Positions 6,827-13,587 of a DNA stretch of 15,120 bases are shown in pieces. The position numbers and the translations under genes are program-made. A model generated the notes under the pieces. It did not search any database. It had not been told where the DNA came from and worked only from the letters and a program-made list of their open reading frames with translations. This DNA comes from Burkholderiales bacterium. Lineage in GTDB: Bacteria > Pseudomonadota > Gammaproteobacteria > Burkholderiales > Burkholderiaceae_C. The stretch's first letter is position 1. Each line of letters opens with the position of its first letter. The stretch is from NCBI GenBank assembly GCA_005793295.1, contig SXSX01000110.1, forward strand, positions 1-15,120. The letters are read 5' to 3'.

Positions 6827-7078
6827 ATGACTGCTGACCAATTAAAAAGTTTGATCACCGCAGGGTTGCCTTGCTCGCATTGCCATTTGGAAGGCGACGG
6901 CCGCCATTGGTATGCCACCATCGTCTCCACTGCCTTTGAAGGCAAGCGCCCGATCGCCCGCCATCAGCAGGTCTACGCCACCTTAGGAAACCGCATGCAA
7001 ACCGACGAAGTGCACGCACTTTCAATGAAAACATTCACACCTGCGGAGTGGGCGCAGCAACCTACCGCTGCGGCCTAA
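6827..7078 (+). CDS. ibaG: BolA/IbaG-family protein
   Basis: This small cytoplasmic protein belongs to the BolA family, whose members partner with monothiol glutaredoxins in iron-sulfur cluster handling and, for E. coli IbaG, link to acid stress and lie just before murA. Start ATG 6827 gives 83 residues, close to IbaG (84); the longer open frame from 6761 lies inside the permease gene and is not family-like. Visible pattern: LEGDGRHWYATIV (21-33), FEGKRPIARHQQVY (37-50), and EVHALSMKTFTPAEW (61-75), which contains the invariant BolA histidine (His63) and matches the IbaG ending HAVSIKAYTPAEW. Unusually the N-terminus has Cys16 and Cys19 in a CSHCH arrangement. No clear Shine-Dalgarno precedes the ATG. 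murA starts 5 bases after the stop. Confidence 0.88.
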   Translation: MTADQLKSLITAGLPCSHCHLEGDGRHWYATIVSTAFEGKRPIARHQQVYATLGNRMQTDEVHALSMKTFTPAEWAQQPTAAA

Positions 7079-7083
7079 ACACC

Positions 7084-8349
7084 ATGGACAAATTACGCAT
7101 TCGCGGCGGCCGTCCCCTAAACGGTGAAGTGCTGATTTCAGGTGCCAAAAACGCCGCCTTGCCCGAGTTGTGTGCGGCCCTTTTGACGACTGAGCGCGTC
7201 ACTTTGCGTAACGTGCCTCGCCTTCAAGATGTTTCTACGATGCTTAAACTCATTCGCAATATGGGTGTGCAAGTGGAGCACGGCGAGGCGGGTATCGTCG
7301 CACTTCAGGCCGCAGAGCCGATCACGGCAGAAGCGCCTTATGAGTTGGTGAAAACTATGCGCGCCTCCGTTTTAGCGCTAGGTCCTTTGCTTTCCCGATT
7401 CGGCCACGCCAAGGTGTCGCTGCCGGGTGGGTGTGCGATTGGCTCACGCCCGGTGGACCAGCATCTCAAGGGCCTGACTTTGATGGGGGCGAAGATCGCC
7501 GTTGATCATGGTTATATGCTCGCTGGCTTGGAGTCGGGTCTCACCCGACTGCATGGCGCTCGCATCACCACCGACATGGTCACCGTCACCGGAACTGAAA
7601 ATTTCATGATGGCCGCTGCGCTGGCCCAAGGCGAAACGATTTTAGAAAACGCCGCCCAAGAGCCAGAAATTTCCGACTTAGCAGAAATGCTGATTGCGAT
7701 GGGCGCTCGGATTGAGGGCCACGGTACCAGCCGTATCCGCATTCAAGGTGTTGACGTTTTGCATGGATGCACCCACCTAGTGGTCGCTGACCGCATCGAA
7801 GCCGGAACGTTTTTGTGTGCAGTGGCGGCAACCGGCGGCGATGTTCTTTTGCGCCATGGGCGCGCGGACCACTTAGACGCGGTGATTAAAAAATTGCAAG
7901 CTGCAGGTGCAACGGTGATGGCAGTCGATGGCGGTATCCGTGTTCAATCGTCTGGGCGTTTGAAGGCGCAAAACTTTCGTACCACCGAGTACCCCGGTTT
8001 TCCTACCGATATGCAAGCCCAGTTCATGGCTTTGAATTGCATTTCTCACGGCGCGTCTAAAGTGACGGAGACGATCTTTGAAAACCGCTTCATGCATGTC
8101 AACGAGTTGGTTCGTTTAGGCGCTCAGATTCAAATTGAAGGCAAGGTGTCTTTGGTCGAAGGCGTAGCGAAGCTCTCTGGCGCTACTGTCATGGCGACCG
8201 ATCTACGGGCTTCTGCATCTCTGGTAATAGCCGGTTTGGTGGCAGAGGGTGAAACTACGGTTGACCGTATCTACCATCTTGACCGAGGATACGATCAAAT
8301 GGAAACCAAATTACGCGCCTTGGGCGCAGACATCGAGCGAACCCGATAG
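7084..8349 (+). CDS. murA: UDP-N-acetylglucosamine 1-carboxyvinyltransferase MurA
   Basis: MurA transfers enolpyruvate from phosphoenolpyruvate to UDP-GlcNAc, the first committed step of peptidoglycan synthesis, in the cytoplasm. The start ATG 7084 gives 421 residues (E. coli 419) beginning MDKLRIRGG; an upstream in-frame start at 7048 overlaps the BolA gene and lacks family similarity. Active-site residues are all present: Lys22-Asn23 in SGAKNAALPE, the catalytic cysteine Cys117 in PGGCAIGSRPVD, Asp309 in GFPTDMQAQ and Arg401 in LDRGYDQME. A cysteine rather than aspartate at position 117 predicts a fosfomycin-binding enzyme. The two EPSP-synthase-like domains are complete. No ribosome site is obvious, so translation may be coupled to the BolA gene 5 bases upstream. 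Confidence 0.97.
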   Translation: MDKLRIRGGRPLNGEVLISGAKNAALPELCAALLTTERVTLRNVPRLQDVSTMLKLIRNMGVQVEHGEAGIVALQAAEPITAEAPYELVKTMRASVLALGPLLSRFGHAKVSLPGGCAIGSRPVDQHLKGLTLMGAKIAVDHGYMLAGLESGLTRLHGARITTDMVTVTGTENFMMAAALAQGETILENAAQEPEISDLAEMLIAMGARIEGHGTSRIRIQGVDVLHGCTHLVVADRIEAGTFLCAVAATGGDVLLRHGRADHLDAVIKKLQAAGATVMAVDGGIRVQSSGRLKAQNFRTTEYPGFPTDMQAQFMALNCISHGASKVTETIFENRFMHVNELVRLGAQIQIEGKVSLVEGVAKLSGATVMATDLRASASLVIAGLVAEGETTVDRIYHLDRGYDQMETKLRALGADIERTR

Positions 8350-8374
8350 CCCTCTCAACTAAAGCGAGCCGACC

Positions 8375-9040
8375 ATGATCACACTCGCCTTGTCCAAAGG
8401 CCGTATCTTTGAGGAAACCTTGCCCCTGCTACGCGCCGCAGGCATTGAGGTTTTAGACGACCCTGAAAAATCGCGAAAGTTAATCCTTGATACCAACCAG
8501 CCCGACGTTCGGGTGTTGGTCGTGCGCGCCACCGATGTCCCCACCTACGTTCAGTTTGGTGGAGCTGACATGGGTATCACAGGCAAAGACACTTTGCTGG
8601 AGCACGGCAGCGACTGGGGTGGCGCTGGCAATGGGGCGGGCCTGTACCAGCCTTTGGATTTAGACATTGCAAAATGCCGTATCAGCGTGGCTGTGCGAGC
8701 TGACTTTGATTACGCCTCAGCGGTACGCCAAGGCTCGCGATTGAAAGTAGCAACCAAATACGTAGCGATAGCTAGAGAGTTTTTTGCCAATAAAGGGGTG
8801 CACGTCGATCTCATTAAGCTCTACGGAAGCATGGAGCTCGCGCCATTGGTGGGTATGGCGGATGCTATTGTGGACTTGGTCTCAACCGGCAACACCCTCA
8901 AGGCCAACCGCCTGGTGGAGGTTGAGCACATCATGGACATCAGCTCTCGGCTGGTCTTGAACCAAGCGGCGTTGAAGCTCAAGCGCGAACCGATGCGAAA
9001 AATCATCGACGCGTTTGCCAGCGCAGTAGGAAAAGTCTAA
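8375..9040 (+). CDS. hisG: ATP phosphoribosyltransferase, short form HisG
   Basis: HisG joins ATP and PRPP to phosphoribosyl-ATP, the first and feedback-regulated step of histidine synthesis. At 221 residues this is the short form (HisGS), which lacks the C-terminal regulatory domain and needs the HisRS-like HisZ subunit; no hisZ is present here. Visible evidence: N-terminus ITLALSKGRIFEETLPLL, the VQFGGADMGITGKD segment (60-72) and the family signature ELAPLVGMADAIVDLVSTGNTL (about 154-175; key residues Asp167, Ser170, Gly172, Thr174) that binds PRPP. Between LLEHG and LYQPLDL lies a glycine-rich stretch (79-89, SDWGGAGNGAG) longer than in homologues I recall. hisG begins 25 bases after murA and opens the his block. 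Confidence 0.95.
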   Translation: MITLALSKGRIFEETLPLLRAAGIEVLDDPEKSRKLILDTNQPDVRVLVVRATDVPTYVQFGGADMGITGKDTLLEHGSDWGGAGNGAGLYQPLDLDIAKCRISVAVRADFDYASAVRQGSRLKVATKYVAIAREFFANKGVHVDLIKLYGSMELAPLVGMADAIVDLVSTGNTLKANRLVEVEHIMDISSRLVLNQAALKLKREPMRKIIDAFASAVGKV

Positions 9041-9057
9041 AGTTTTAAAGTGCCCAC

Positions 9058-10410
9058 ATGCGTTCTGCCCCTCTCTCTGCTAAACCCTTGCGACTGTCGA
9101 CTGCAGATGTGCAGTTTGAGGTGGATTTCGCAAGCCGCCTGCATTGGTCTGCCGACACCGACGCCGCTATAGAGCAGCGCGTGGCCGACATCCTGGCCGA
9201 TGTGAAGCAGCGCGGTGACGCGGCGGTTTTGGATTACACCCAACGCTTTGACGGCCTTCAAGCGCCTAACGTGAAAGCGCTGGAGATCACCCAAACTGAG
9301 TTACAAGCCGCACTCGACAACCTGCCCAAAGCACAGCGCGACGCTCTGCAAGCCGCTGCTGCCCGTGTGCGCCAATTCCACGAAGCGCAAAAAAAAGCGT
9401 CGGGCGAAAGTTGGTCTTACCGCGACGAAGACGGCACGCTGCTGGGCCAAAAAGTTATCCCGCTCGACCGCGTGGGTATTTATGTGCCCGGTGGCAAAGC
9501 CGCTTACCCATCCTCGGTGTTGATGAACGCGATTCCGGCCCATGTGGCGGGTGTTGAAGAAATCATCATGGTGGTGCCTACCCCGCAAGGCGTGCGCAAC
9601 CCGCTGGTGCTGGCCGCCGCTTGTGTGGCCGGTGTGAGTCGCGCCTTCACCGTGGGCGGCGCACAAGCGGTTGCGGCTCTCGCTTATGGCACGGCCACCA
9701 TTCCCAAAGTAGACAAGATCACCGGCCCGGGCAACGCCTATGTGGCTAGCGCCAAAAAACGTGTGTTCGGTACGGTGGGCATCGACATGATCGCGGGCCC
9801 CAGCGAAATCTTGGTCTTGGCCGATGGCACCACGCCCGCCGAATGGGTGGCAATGGACCTCTTCAGTCAGGCCGAGCACGACGAACTCGCGCAAAGCATT
9901 TTGTTGTGCCCTGATGCCGCGTACATCGCCGAAGTTCAGGCCGCCATCGACCGCCTGCTGCCCGAGATGCCGCGCCGCGAAATCATCGCCAAGAGCTTGA
10001 ACGACCGGGGCGCTTTGATCCTGACCCGCAACATGGAAGAAGCCTGCGCTATGAGCAACCGCATCGCACCCGAACACCTCGAAGTCTCCAGCCGCGACCC
10101 GAACCGTTGGGAGCCGCTGTTGCGCCACGCAGGTGCGATCTTTTTGGGAGCCTTCACCAGCGAGTCGTTGGGCGACTACTGTGCTGGCCCCAACCATGTG
10201 CTGCCCACCAGCGGCACGGCGCGTTTCTCGTCCCCACTAGGTGTATACGATTTCCAAAAGCGAAGTAGCCTCATCGAAGTCAGTCAAAAAGGCGCTCAAA
10301 CGCTGGGCCGCATAGCCTCCGAGTTGGCCTATGGCGAAGGCTTGCAAGCCCACGCCCGCGCCGCCGAGATGCGCCTCAACCCAGTGCCCCCGATGCGAGA
10401 TTCGAAATGA
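9058..10410 (+). CDS. hisD: Histidinol dehydrogenase HisD
   Basis: HisD performs the last two steps of histidine synthesis, oxidising L-histidinol through histidinal to histidine with two NAD+. The 450-residue protein (E. coli 434) carries the zinc ligands and catalytic residues of the family: Gln271 and His274 in FSQAEHDE, Glu339-His340 in IAPEHLEV, Asp373 in GDYCAGPNHVLPTSG, His380 in the same motif, and His432 in EGLQAHARAAEMR. The central YVPGGKAAYPSSVLMNAIPA and GPGNAYVASAKK segments are also typical. ATG 9058 is 17 bases after hisG; its ribosome site is weak. The gene is visibly more GC-rich than murA or hisB. The stop overlaps hisC in ATGA. Confidence 0.97.
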   Translation: MRSAPLSAKPLRLSTADVQFEVDFASRLHWSADTDAAIEQRVADILADVKQRGDAAVLDYTQRFDGLQAPNVKALEITQTELQAALDNLPKAQRDALQAAAARVRQFHEAQKKASGESWSYRDEDGTLLGQKVIPLDRVGIYVPGGKAAYPSSVLMNAIPAHVAGVEEIIMVVPTPQGVRNPLVLAAACVAGVSRAFTVGGAQAVAALAYGTATIPKVDKITGPGNAYVASAKKRVFGTVGIDMIAGPSEILVLADGTTPAEWVAMDLFSQAEHDELAQSILLCPDAAYIAEVQAAIDRLLPEMPRREIIAKSLNDRGALILTRNMEEACAMSNRIAPEHLEVSSRDPNRWEPLLRHAGAIFLGAFTSESLGDYCAGPNHVLPTSGTARFSSPLGVYDFQKRSSLIEVSQKGAQTLGRIASELAYGEGLQAHARAAEMRLNPVPPMRDSK

Positions 10411-11492
10411 GCACTGTCAATCCTTCATTGATGCATCGTATTCGCCAAGACGTGCAGTCCATGCACGCCTACGCTATTCAGGATTCGGCGGGTATGGTCA
10501 AGCTCGACGCGATGGAAAACCCGCACCGCCTAAACGCTGATTTGCAAAAAGCTTTAGGCGAACGTTTAGGCGCGCTGACGTTGAACCGCTACCCCGGCGA
10601 ACGCGTGAACGAACTGCGCCGCGCCCTAGCTGCTTATGCAGGCATGCCCGAAGGCTTTGACATCATGCTGGGCAACGGTTCTGACGAATTGATCTCCTTG
10701 CTGGCCATGGCTTGCGACGTTCCTGGCGCTTCCATCCTGTCGCCTTTGCCCGGCTTCGTCATGTATGCCATGAGCGCCCAGCTACAAGGCCTAGCCTTTC
10801 ACGGTGTGCCGCTCACCGCCGACTTTGAACTCGACGAAGCCGCCATGTTGGCTGCGATTTCTGAGCACAAGCCGTCCATCGTCTACTTGGCTTACCCCAA
10901 CAACCCCACGGGCAACCTGTGGAACGACGATACGATCGAGAAGATCGTCCTGGCCCAAGGTGCACAAGGCGGCCTGGTGGTGATGGACGAGGCCTACCAG
11001 CCCTTTGCCAGCCGCAGCTACATCGACCGCATCACGCGCCACTCTCATGTCATGCTCATGCGAACGCTCAGTAAATTTGGCCTTGCCGGTGTGCGCTTAG
11101 GCTACATGATTGGCCCCAAGGCTTTGGTGGCCGAGATCGACAAAGTGCGCCCGCCCTACAACATCAGCGTGCTCAACGCGGAGTGCGCCCTGTTCGCGCT
11201 GGAGCATGCCGAGGTGTTTGCCGCGCAAGCCAAAGACCTGCGCGAGCAACGTGCCCGTCTCTTGAAAGAGCTGGCCGCCATGTCCGGTGTAAAGCCTTTT
11301 CCCAGCGAAGCCAACATGATCTTGGTTCGGGTGCCCGATGCCGCCAAAACCTTTGAAGGTTTAAAAGCCCAAGGTGTGCTAATCAAGAACGTTTCTAAAA
11401 TGCACCCGTTACTGGCAAACTGTTTGCGTTTGACGGTTGGAACTGCCCAAGAAAATACCCAGCTGCTTGCAGCAATGAAGGCCTCTGTATGA
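10407..11492 (+). CDS. hisC: Histidinol-phosphate aminotransferase HisC
   Basis: HisC is the PLP-dependent class I/II aminotransferase that converts imidazole-acetol phosphate and glutamate to histidinol phosphate. The 361-residue protein (E. coli 356) shows the PLP-binding lysine Lys223 in TLSKFGLAGVRLGY, Arg230 in the same motif, Asp194 in VVMDEAYQPF, and the asparagine of YPNNPTGN (163-170). The LNRYPGE and LGNGSDELI segments near 59-65 and 88-96 contact substrate or cofactor. The start overlaps the hisD stop by 4 bases and the stop overlaps the hisB start by 4 bases, so the three genes are translationally coupled. Many Burkholderiales carry a second hisC elsewhere; which copy is the main one cannot be seen here. 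Confidence 0.96.
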   Translation: MSTVNPSLMHRIRQDVQSMHAYAIQDSAGMVKLDAMENPHRLNADLQKALGERLGALTLNRYPGERVNELRRALAAYAGMPEGFDIMLGNGSDELISLLAMACDVPGASILSPLPGFVMYAMSAQLQGLAFHGVPLTADFELDEAAMLAAISEHKPSIVYLAYPNNPTGNLWNDDTIEKIVLAQGAQGGLVVMDEAYQPFASRSYIDRITRHSHVMLMRTLSKFGLAGVRLGYMIGPKALVAEIDKVRPPYNISVLNAECALFALEHAEVFAAQAKDLREQRARLLKELAAMSGVKPFPSEANMILVRVPDAAKTFEGLKAQGVLIKNVSKMHPLLANCLRLTVGTAQENTQLLAAMKASV

Positions 11493-12100
11493 CTCTGTCC
11501 CATTCTCCTGAACCGCGTATTTCTGAAGTCACGCGCAACACGGCTGAAACCCGTATTCGCGTCAAAGTCAATCTTGACGGAACCGGGTTGTCCAAACTGT
11601 CTACGGGCATTGGCTTTTTTGACCATATGCTCGACCAAATTTCCCGCCACGGTTTGATCGATTTAGAAATTCATGCCGAAGGCGATTTGCATATTGATGG
11701 CCACCACACCGTAGAAGACGTGGGTATCGCCTTGGGCCAAGCGGTTTTGAAAGCGCTGGGAGACAAAAAAGGAATCCGTCGCTACGGGCACGCGTATGTG
11801 CCGCTGGATGAAGCATTGTCTCGTGTGGTGATGGACCTCTCCGGGCGTCCTGGTTTAGAAATGCACGTCCCCTTTAAAAGCGGGATGGTCGGCGCGTTTG
11901 ATACCCAGCTCGCCCATGAATTTTTCCAAGGCTTTGTGAACCAAGCGGGTGTCACCCTGCATATCGACAACCTCAAAGGCGAAAACGCCCACCACCAAGC
12001 TGAAACCGTATTCAAGGCTTTCGCCCGCGCATTGCGCAGCGCCATCGAATTAGACCCCCGTGCCTTGGGCACGATTCCTTCGACCAAGGGTTCTCTCTAA
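11489..12100 (+). CDS. hisB: Imidazoleglycerol-phosphate dehydratase HisB (monofunctional)
   Basis: HisB dehydrates imidazole glycerol phosphate to imidazole-acetol phosphate. The 203-residue protein contains only the IGPD domain and lacks the N-terminal histidinol-phosphatase domain found in E. coli HisB, so histidinol phosphatase must be supplied by another gene outside this window. Metal-binding histidine motifs are clear: GFFDHMLDQISRHG (42-55), DGHHTVED (70-77), LAHEFFQGF (141-149) and ENAHHQAE (165-172). The early TRNTAETRIRVKVNLDG segment matches the family start. ATGA overlap with hisC supports ATG 11489. Only 2 bases separate it from hisH; in several Burkholderia genomes I recall a MarC-family membrane gene at this point, which is absent here. 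Confidence 0.96.
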   Translation: MTLSHSPEPRISEVTRNTAETRIRVKVNLDGTGLSKLSTGIGFFDHMLDQISRHGLIDLEIHAEGDLHIDGHHTVEDVGIALGQAVLKALGDKKGIRRYGHAYVPLDEALSRVVMDLSGRPGLEMHVPFKSGMVGAFDTQLAHEFFQGFVNQAGVTLHIDNLKGENAHHQAETVFKAFARALRSAIELDPRALGTIPSTKGSL

Positions 12101-12102
12101 CG

Positions 12103-12759
12103 ATGAAAACGGTGGCGATAGTGGATTACGGAATGGGTAATCTGCGCTCGGTAACGCAAGCAGTCCTGCATGCCGCACAAGGCGAAGGGGTCGAAACGGT
12201 CTGGGCCCGAACGCCTGAAGAGGTCATGGCCGCAGAGCGGGTGGTTTTGCCAGGCCAAGGCGGGATGCGCGACTGCATGCGCGAGCTACACGACTCCGGC
12301 ATGTTGCCCGCGGTTTTACATGCGGCTGCGAATAAACCGTTAATGGGAGTCTGCGTTGGAATGCAAATGCTGCTGGATCACAGCGAAGAATTGGACACCC
12401 CGTGTTTAGGCCTGGTCGCTGGAAAGGTTGTTAAATTTGAGCTCGAAGGCCAGATTCAGCCCGATGGCAGCCGCTACAAAGTTCCCCAAATGGGTTGGAA
12501 CCAAGTGTGGCAAAGCGCTCCCGGCGGGACCAAACACCCTGTCTGGGGCGACGTCCCGGATGGGAGCCACTTTTACTTTGTCCACAGTTATTACGCCCGT
12601 CCGTTGGAAGTTCGCCACACTGCAGGCGAAACGGACTACGGTTCCCGCTTTACCTCGGCCATTGCGCGCGATAATATTTTCGCAACCCAATTCCACCCTG
12701 AAAAAAGCGCCCAACAAGGTTTAGCCCTATACCGTAACTTTTTGCGATGGAATCCCTGA
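12103..12759 (+). CDS. hisH: Imidazole glycerol phosphate synthase glutaminase subunit HisH
   Basis: HisH is the class I glutamine amidotransferase that hydrolyses glutamine and channels ammonia to HisF, forming imidazole glycerol phosphate and AICAR. The 218-residue protein shows the complete triad: Cys84 in GVCVGMQML, and His198 and Glu200 in ATQFHPEKS. The N-terminus VAIVDYGMGNLRSV and the PGQGGMRD oxyanion-strand region (50-57) are typical. The VPQMGWNQVW and FYFVHSYY segments form the HisF-facing part of the domain. It lies 2 bases after hisB. The partner hisF is separated from it by hisA and the mutarotase-like gene, but all are in the same direction. Confidence 0.96.
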   Translation: MKTVAIVDYGMGNLRSVTQAVLHAAQGEGVETVWARTPEEVMAAERVVLPGQGGMRDCMRELHDSGMLPAVLHAAANKPLMGVCVGMQMLLDHSEELDTPCLGLVAGKVVKFELEGQIQPDGSRYKVPQMGWNQVWQSAPGGTKHPVWGDVPDGSHFYFVHSYYARPLEVRHTAGETDYGSRFTSAIARDNIFATQFHPEKSAQQGLALYRNFLRWNP

Positions 12760-12846
12760 GCCTCTATCTAGCGCCGTTGCACACCATTGGCTCAACGCCC
12801 CATTCAATTTCCTTTACCCTTTTTCACCACCCACTGCCAAAGCACC
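12760..12846 (+). other. 87-base intergenic leader between hisH and hisA
   Basis: This is the longest gap inside the his block. It is rich in C and T, especially from about 12800 to 12846, and contains no Shine-Dalgarno before the hisA ATG. A TTG at 12787 would extend hisA in frame by 20 residues, but the extension is unlike HisA. TTGCAC (12777-12782) and TTCAAT (12803-12808) could be weak promoter hexamers, but their spacing of 20 is poor. No terminator-like hairpin is seen. Confidence 0.5.
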
Positions 12847-13587
12847 ATGCTGTTAATTCCTGCGATTGACCTTAAAGACGGCCACTGTGTTCGCCTCAAA
12901 CAAGGCGATATGGACCAATCCACCACCTTCGGCGAAGACCCCGCGGTCATGGCCCGCAGTTGGGTTGACAAAGGGGCGCGGCGTTTGCATTTGGTCGATC
13001 TCAACGGAGCATTCGCGGGTCATCCTAAAAACGAATTGGCGATCCGTAAAATTTTGAAAGAAGTGGGCAGTGAGATCGACGTTCAGCTCGGCGGCGGAAT
13101 TCGAGACCTGGACACGATTGAGCGCTACTTAGACGCGGGCTTGCGTTACGTCATCATCGGAACAGCCGCAGTAAAAAATCCAGGCTTTTTACAAGATGCG
13201 TGTACCGCGTTTGGCGGCCACATCATCGTGGGTCTAGATGCCAAAGAAGGCAAAGTTGCTACCGATGGCTGGAGCAAGTTGACTCGTCACGATGTGGTTG
13301 ATTTAGGAAAAAAATTCGAAGACTACGGCGTCGAAGCCATCATCTACACCGATATTGGGCGCGACGGAATGCTCAGCGGCATCAATATCGAAGCCACGGT
13401 CAAACTGGCCCAAGCCCTGACGATCCCGGTGATTGCCTCGGGCGGCTTGAGTAATCTGGCGGACATTGAAGCCCTGTGCGAGGTTGAAGACGAGGGCGTG
13501 GAGGGCGTCATTTGCGGGCGGGCGATCTACACCGGCGACTTGGACTTTGCCGCCGGCCAAGCCCGCGCTGACGAACTCAATGGTTAA
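12847..13587 (+). CDS. hisA: ProFAR isomerase HisA
   Basis: HisA isomerises ProFAR to PRFAR by an Amadori rearrangement; it is a TIM barrel homologous to HisF. Start ATG 12847 gives 246 residues (E. coli 245) with the canonical beginning MLLIPAIDLKDG. Asp8 at the end of the first strand and Asp131 in VGLDAK are the paired catalytic acid/base positions, and Asp169 lies in YTDIGRDGMLSG. Phosphate-binding loops are seen in LGGGIRDL (81-88) and IASGGLSN (196-203), the two half-barrel repeats. The start has no ribosome site and follows an 87-base leader. The last 8 bases overlap the start of the following mutarotase-like gene. Confidence 0.96.
   Translation: MLLIPAIDLKDGHCVRLKQGDMDQSTTFGEDPAVMARSWVDKGARRLHLVDLNGAFAGHPKNELAIRKILKEVGSEIDVQLGGGIRDLDTIERYLDAGLRYVIIGTAAVKNPGFLQDACTAFGGHIIVGLDAKEGKVATDGWSKLTRHDVVDLGKKFEDYGVEAIIYTDIGRDGMLSGINIEATVKLAQALTIPVIASGGLSNLADIEALCEVEDEGVEGVICGRAIYTGDLDFAAGQARADELNG

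Noticed and set aside
7048..7083. Upstream in-frame start for murA with a GGAG-like ribosome site
   Set aside because: It would overlap the BolA gene and add 12 residues unlike MurA. The family start MDKLRIRGG at 7084 gives the expected length.
9301..10197. A 298-codon open frame on the minus strand opposite hisD
   Set aside because: It is an antisense shadow of a GC-rich, well-supported gene. Its translation is low-complexity in style and shows no recognisable domain, and hisD has all its catalytic residues on the plus strand.
12787..12846. Twenty-residue N-terminal extension of hisA from a TTG codon
   Set aside because: HisA proteins begin at the first beta strand, with catalytic Asp8 near the N-terminus, which is exactly what ATG 12847 gives. 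The extension is a pyrimidine-rich leader read as protein.
13466..13579. Longer mutarotase-like frame beginning inside hisA
   Set aside because: These 38 codons are the +1-type shadow of the conserved HisA C-terminus. The aldose epimerase similarity starts only after ATG 13580.
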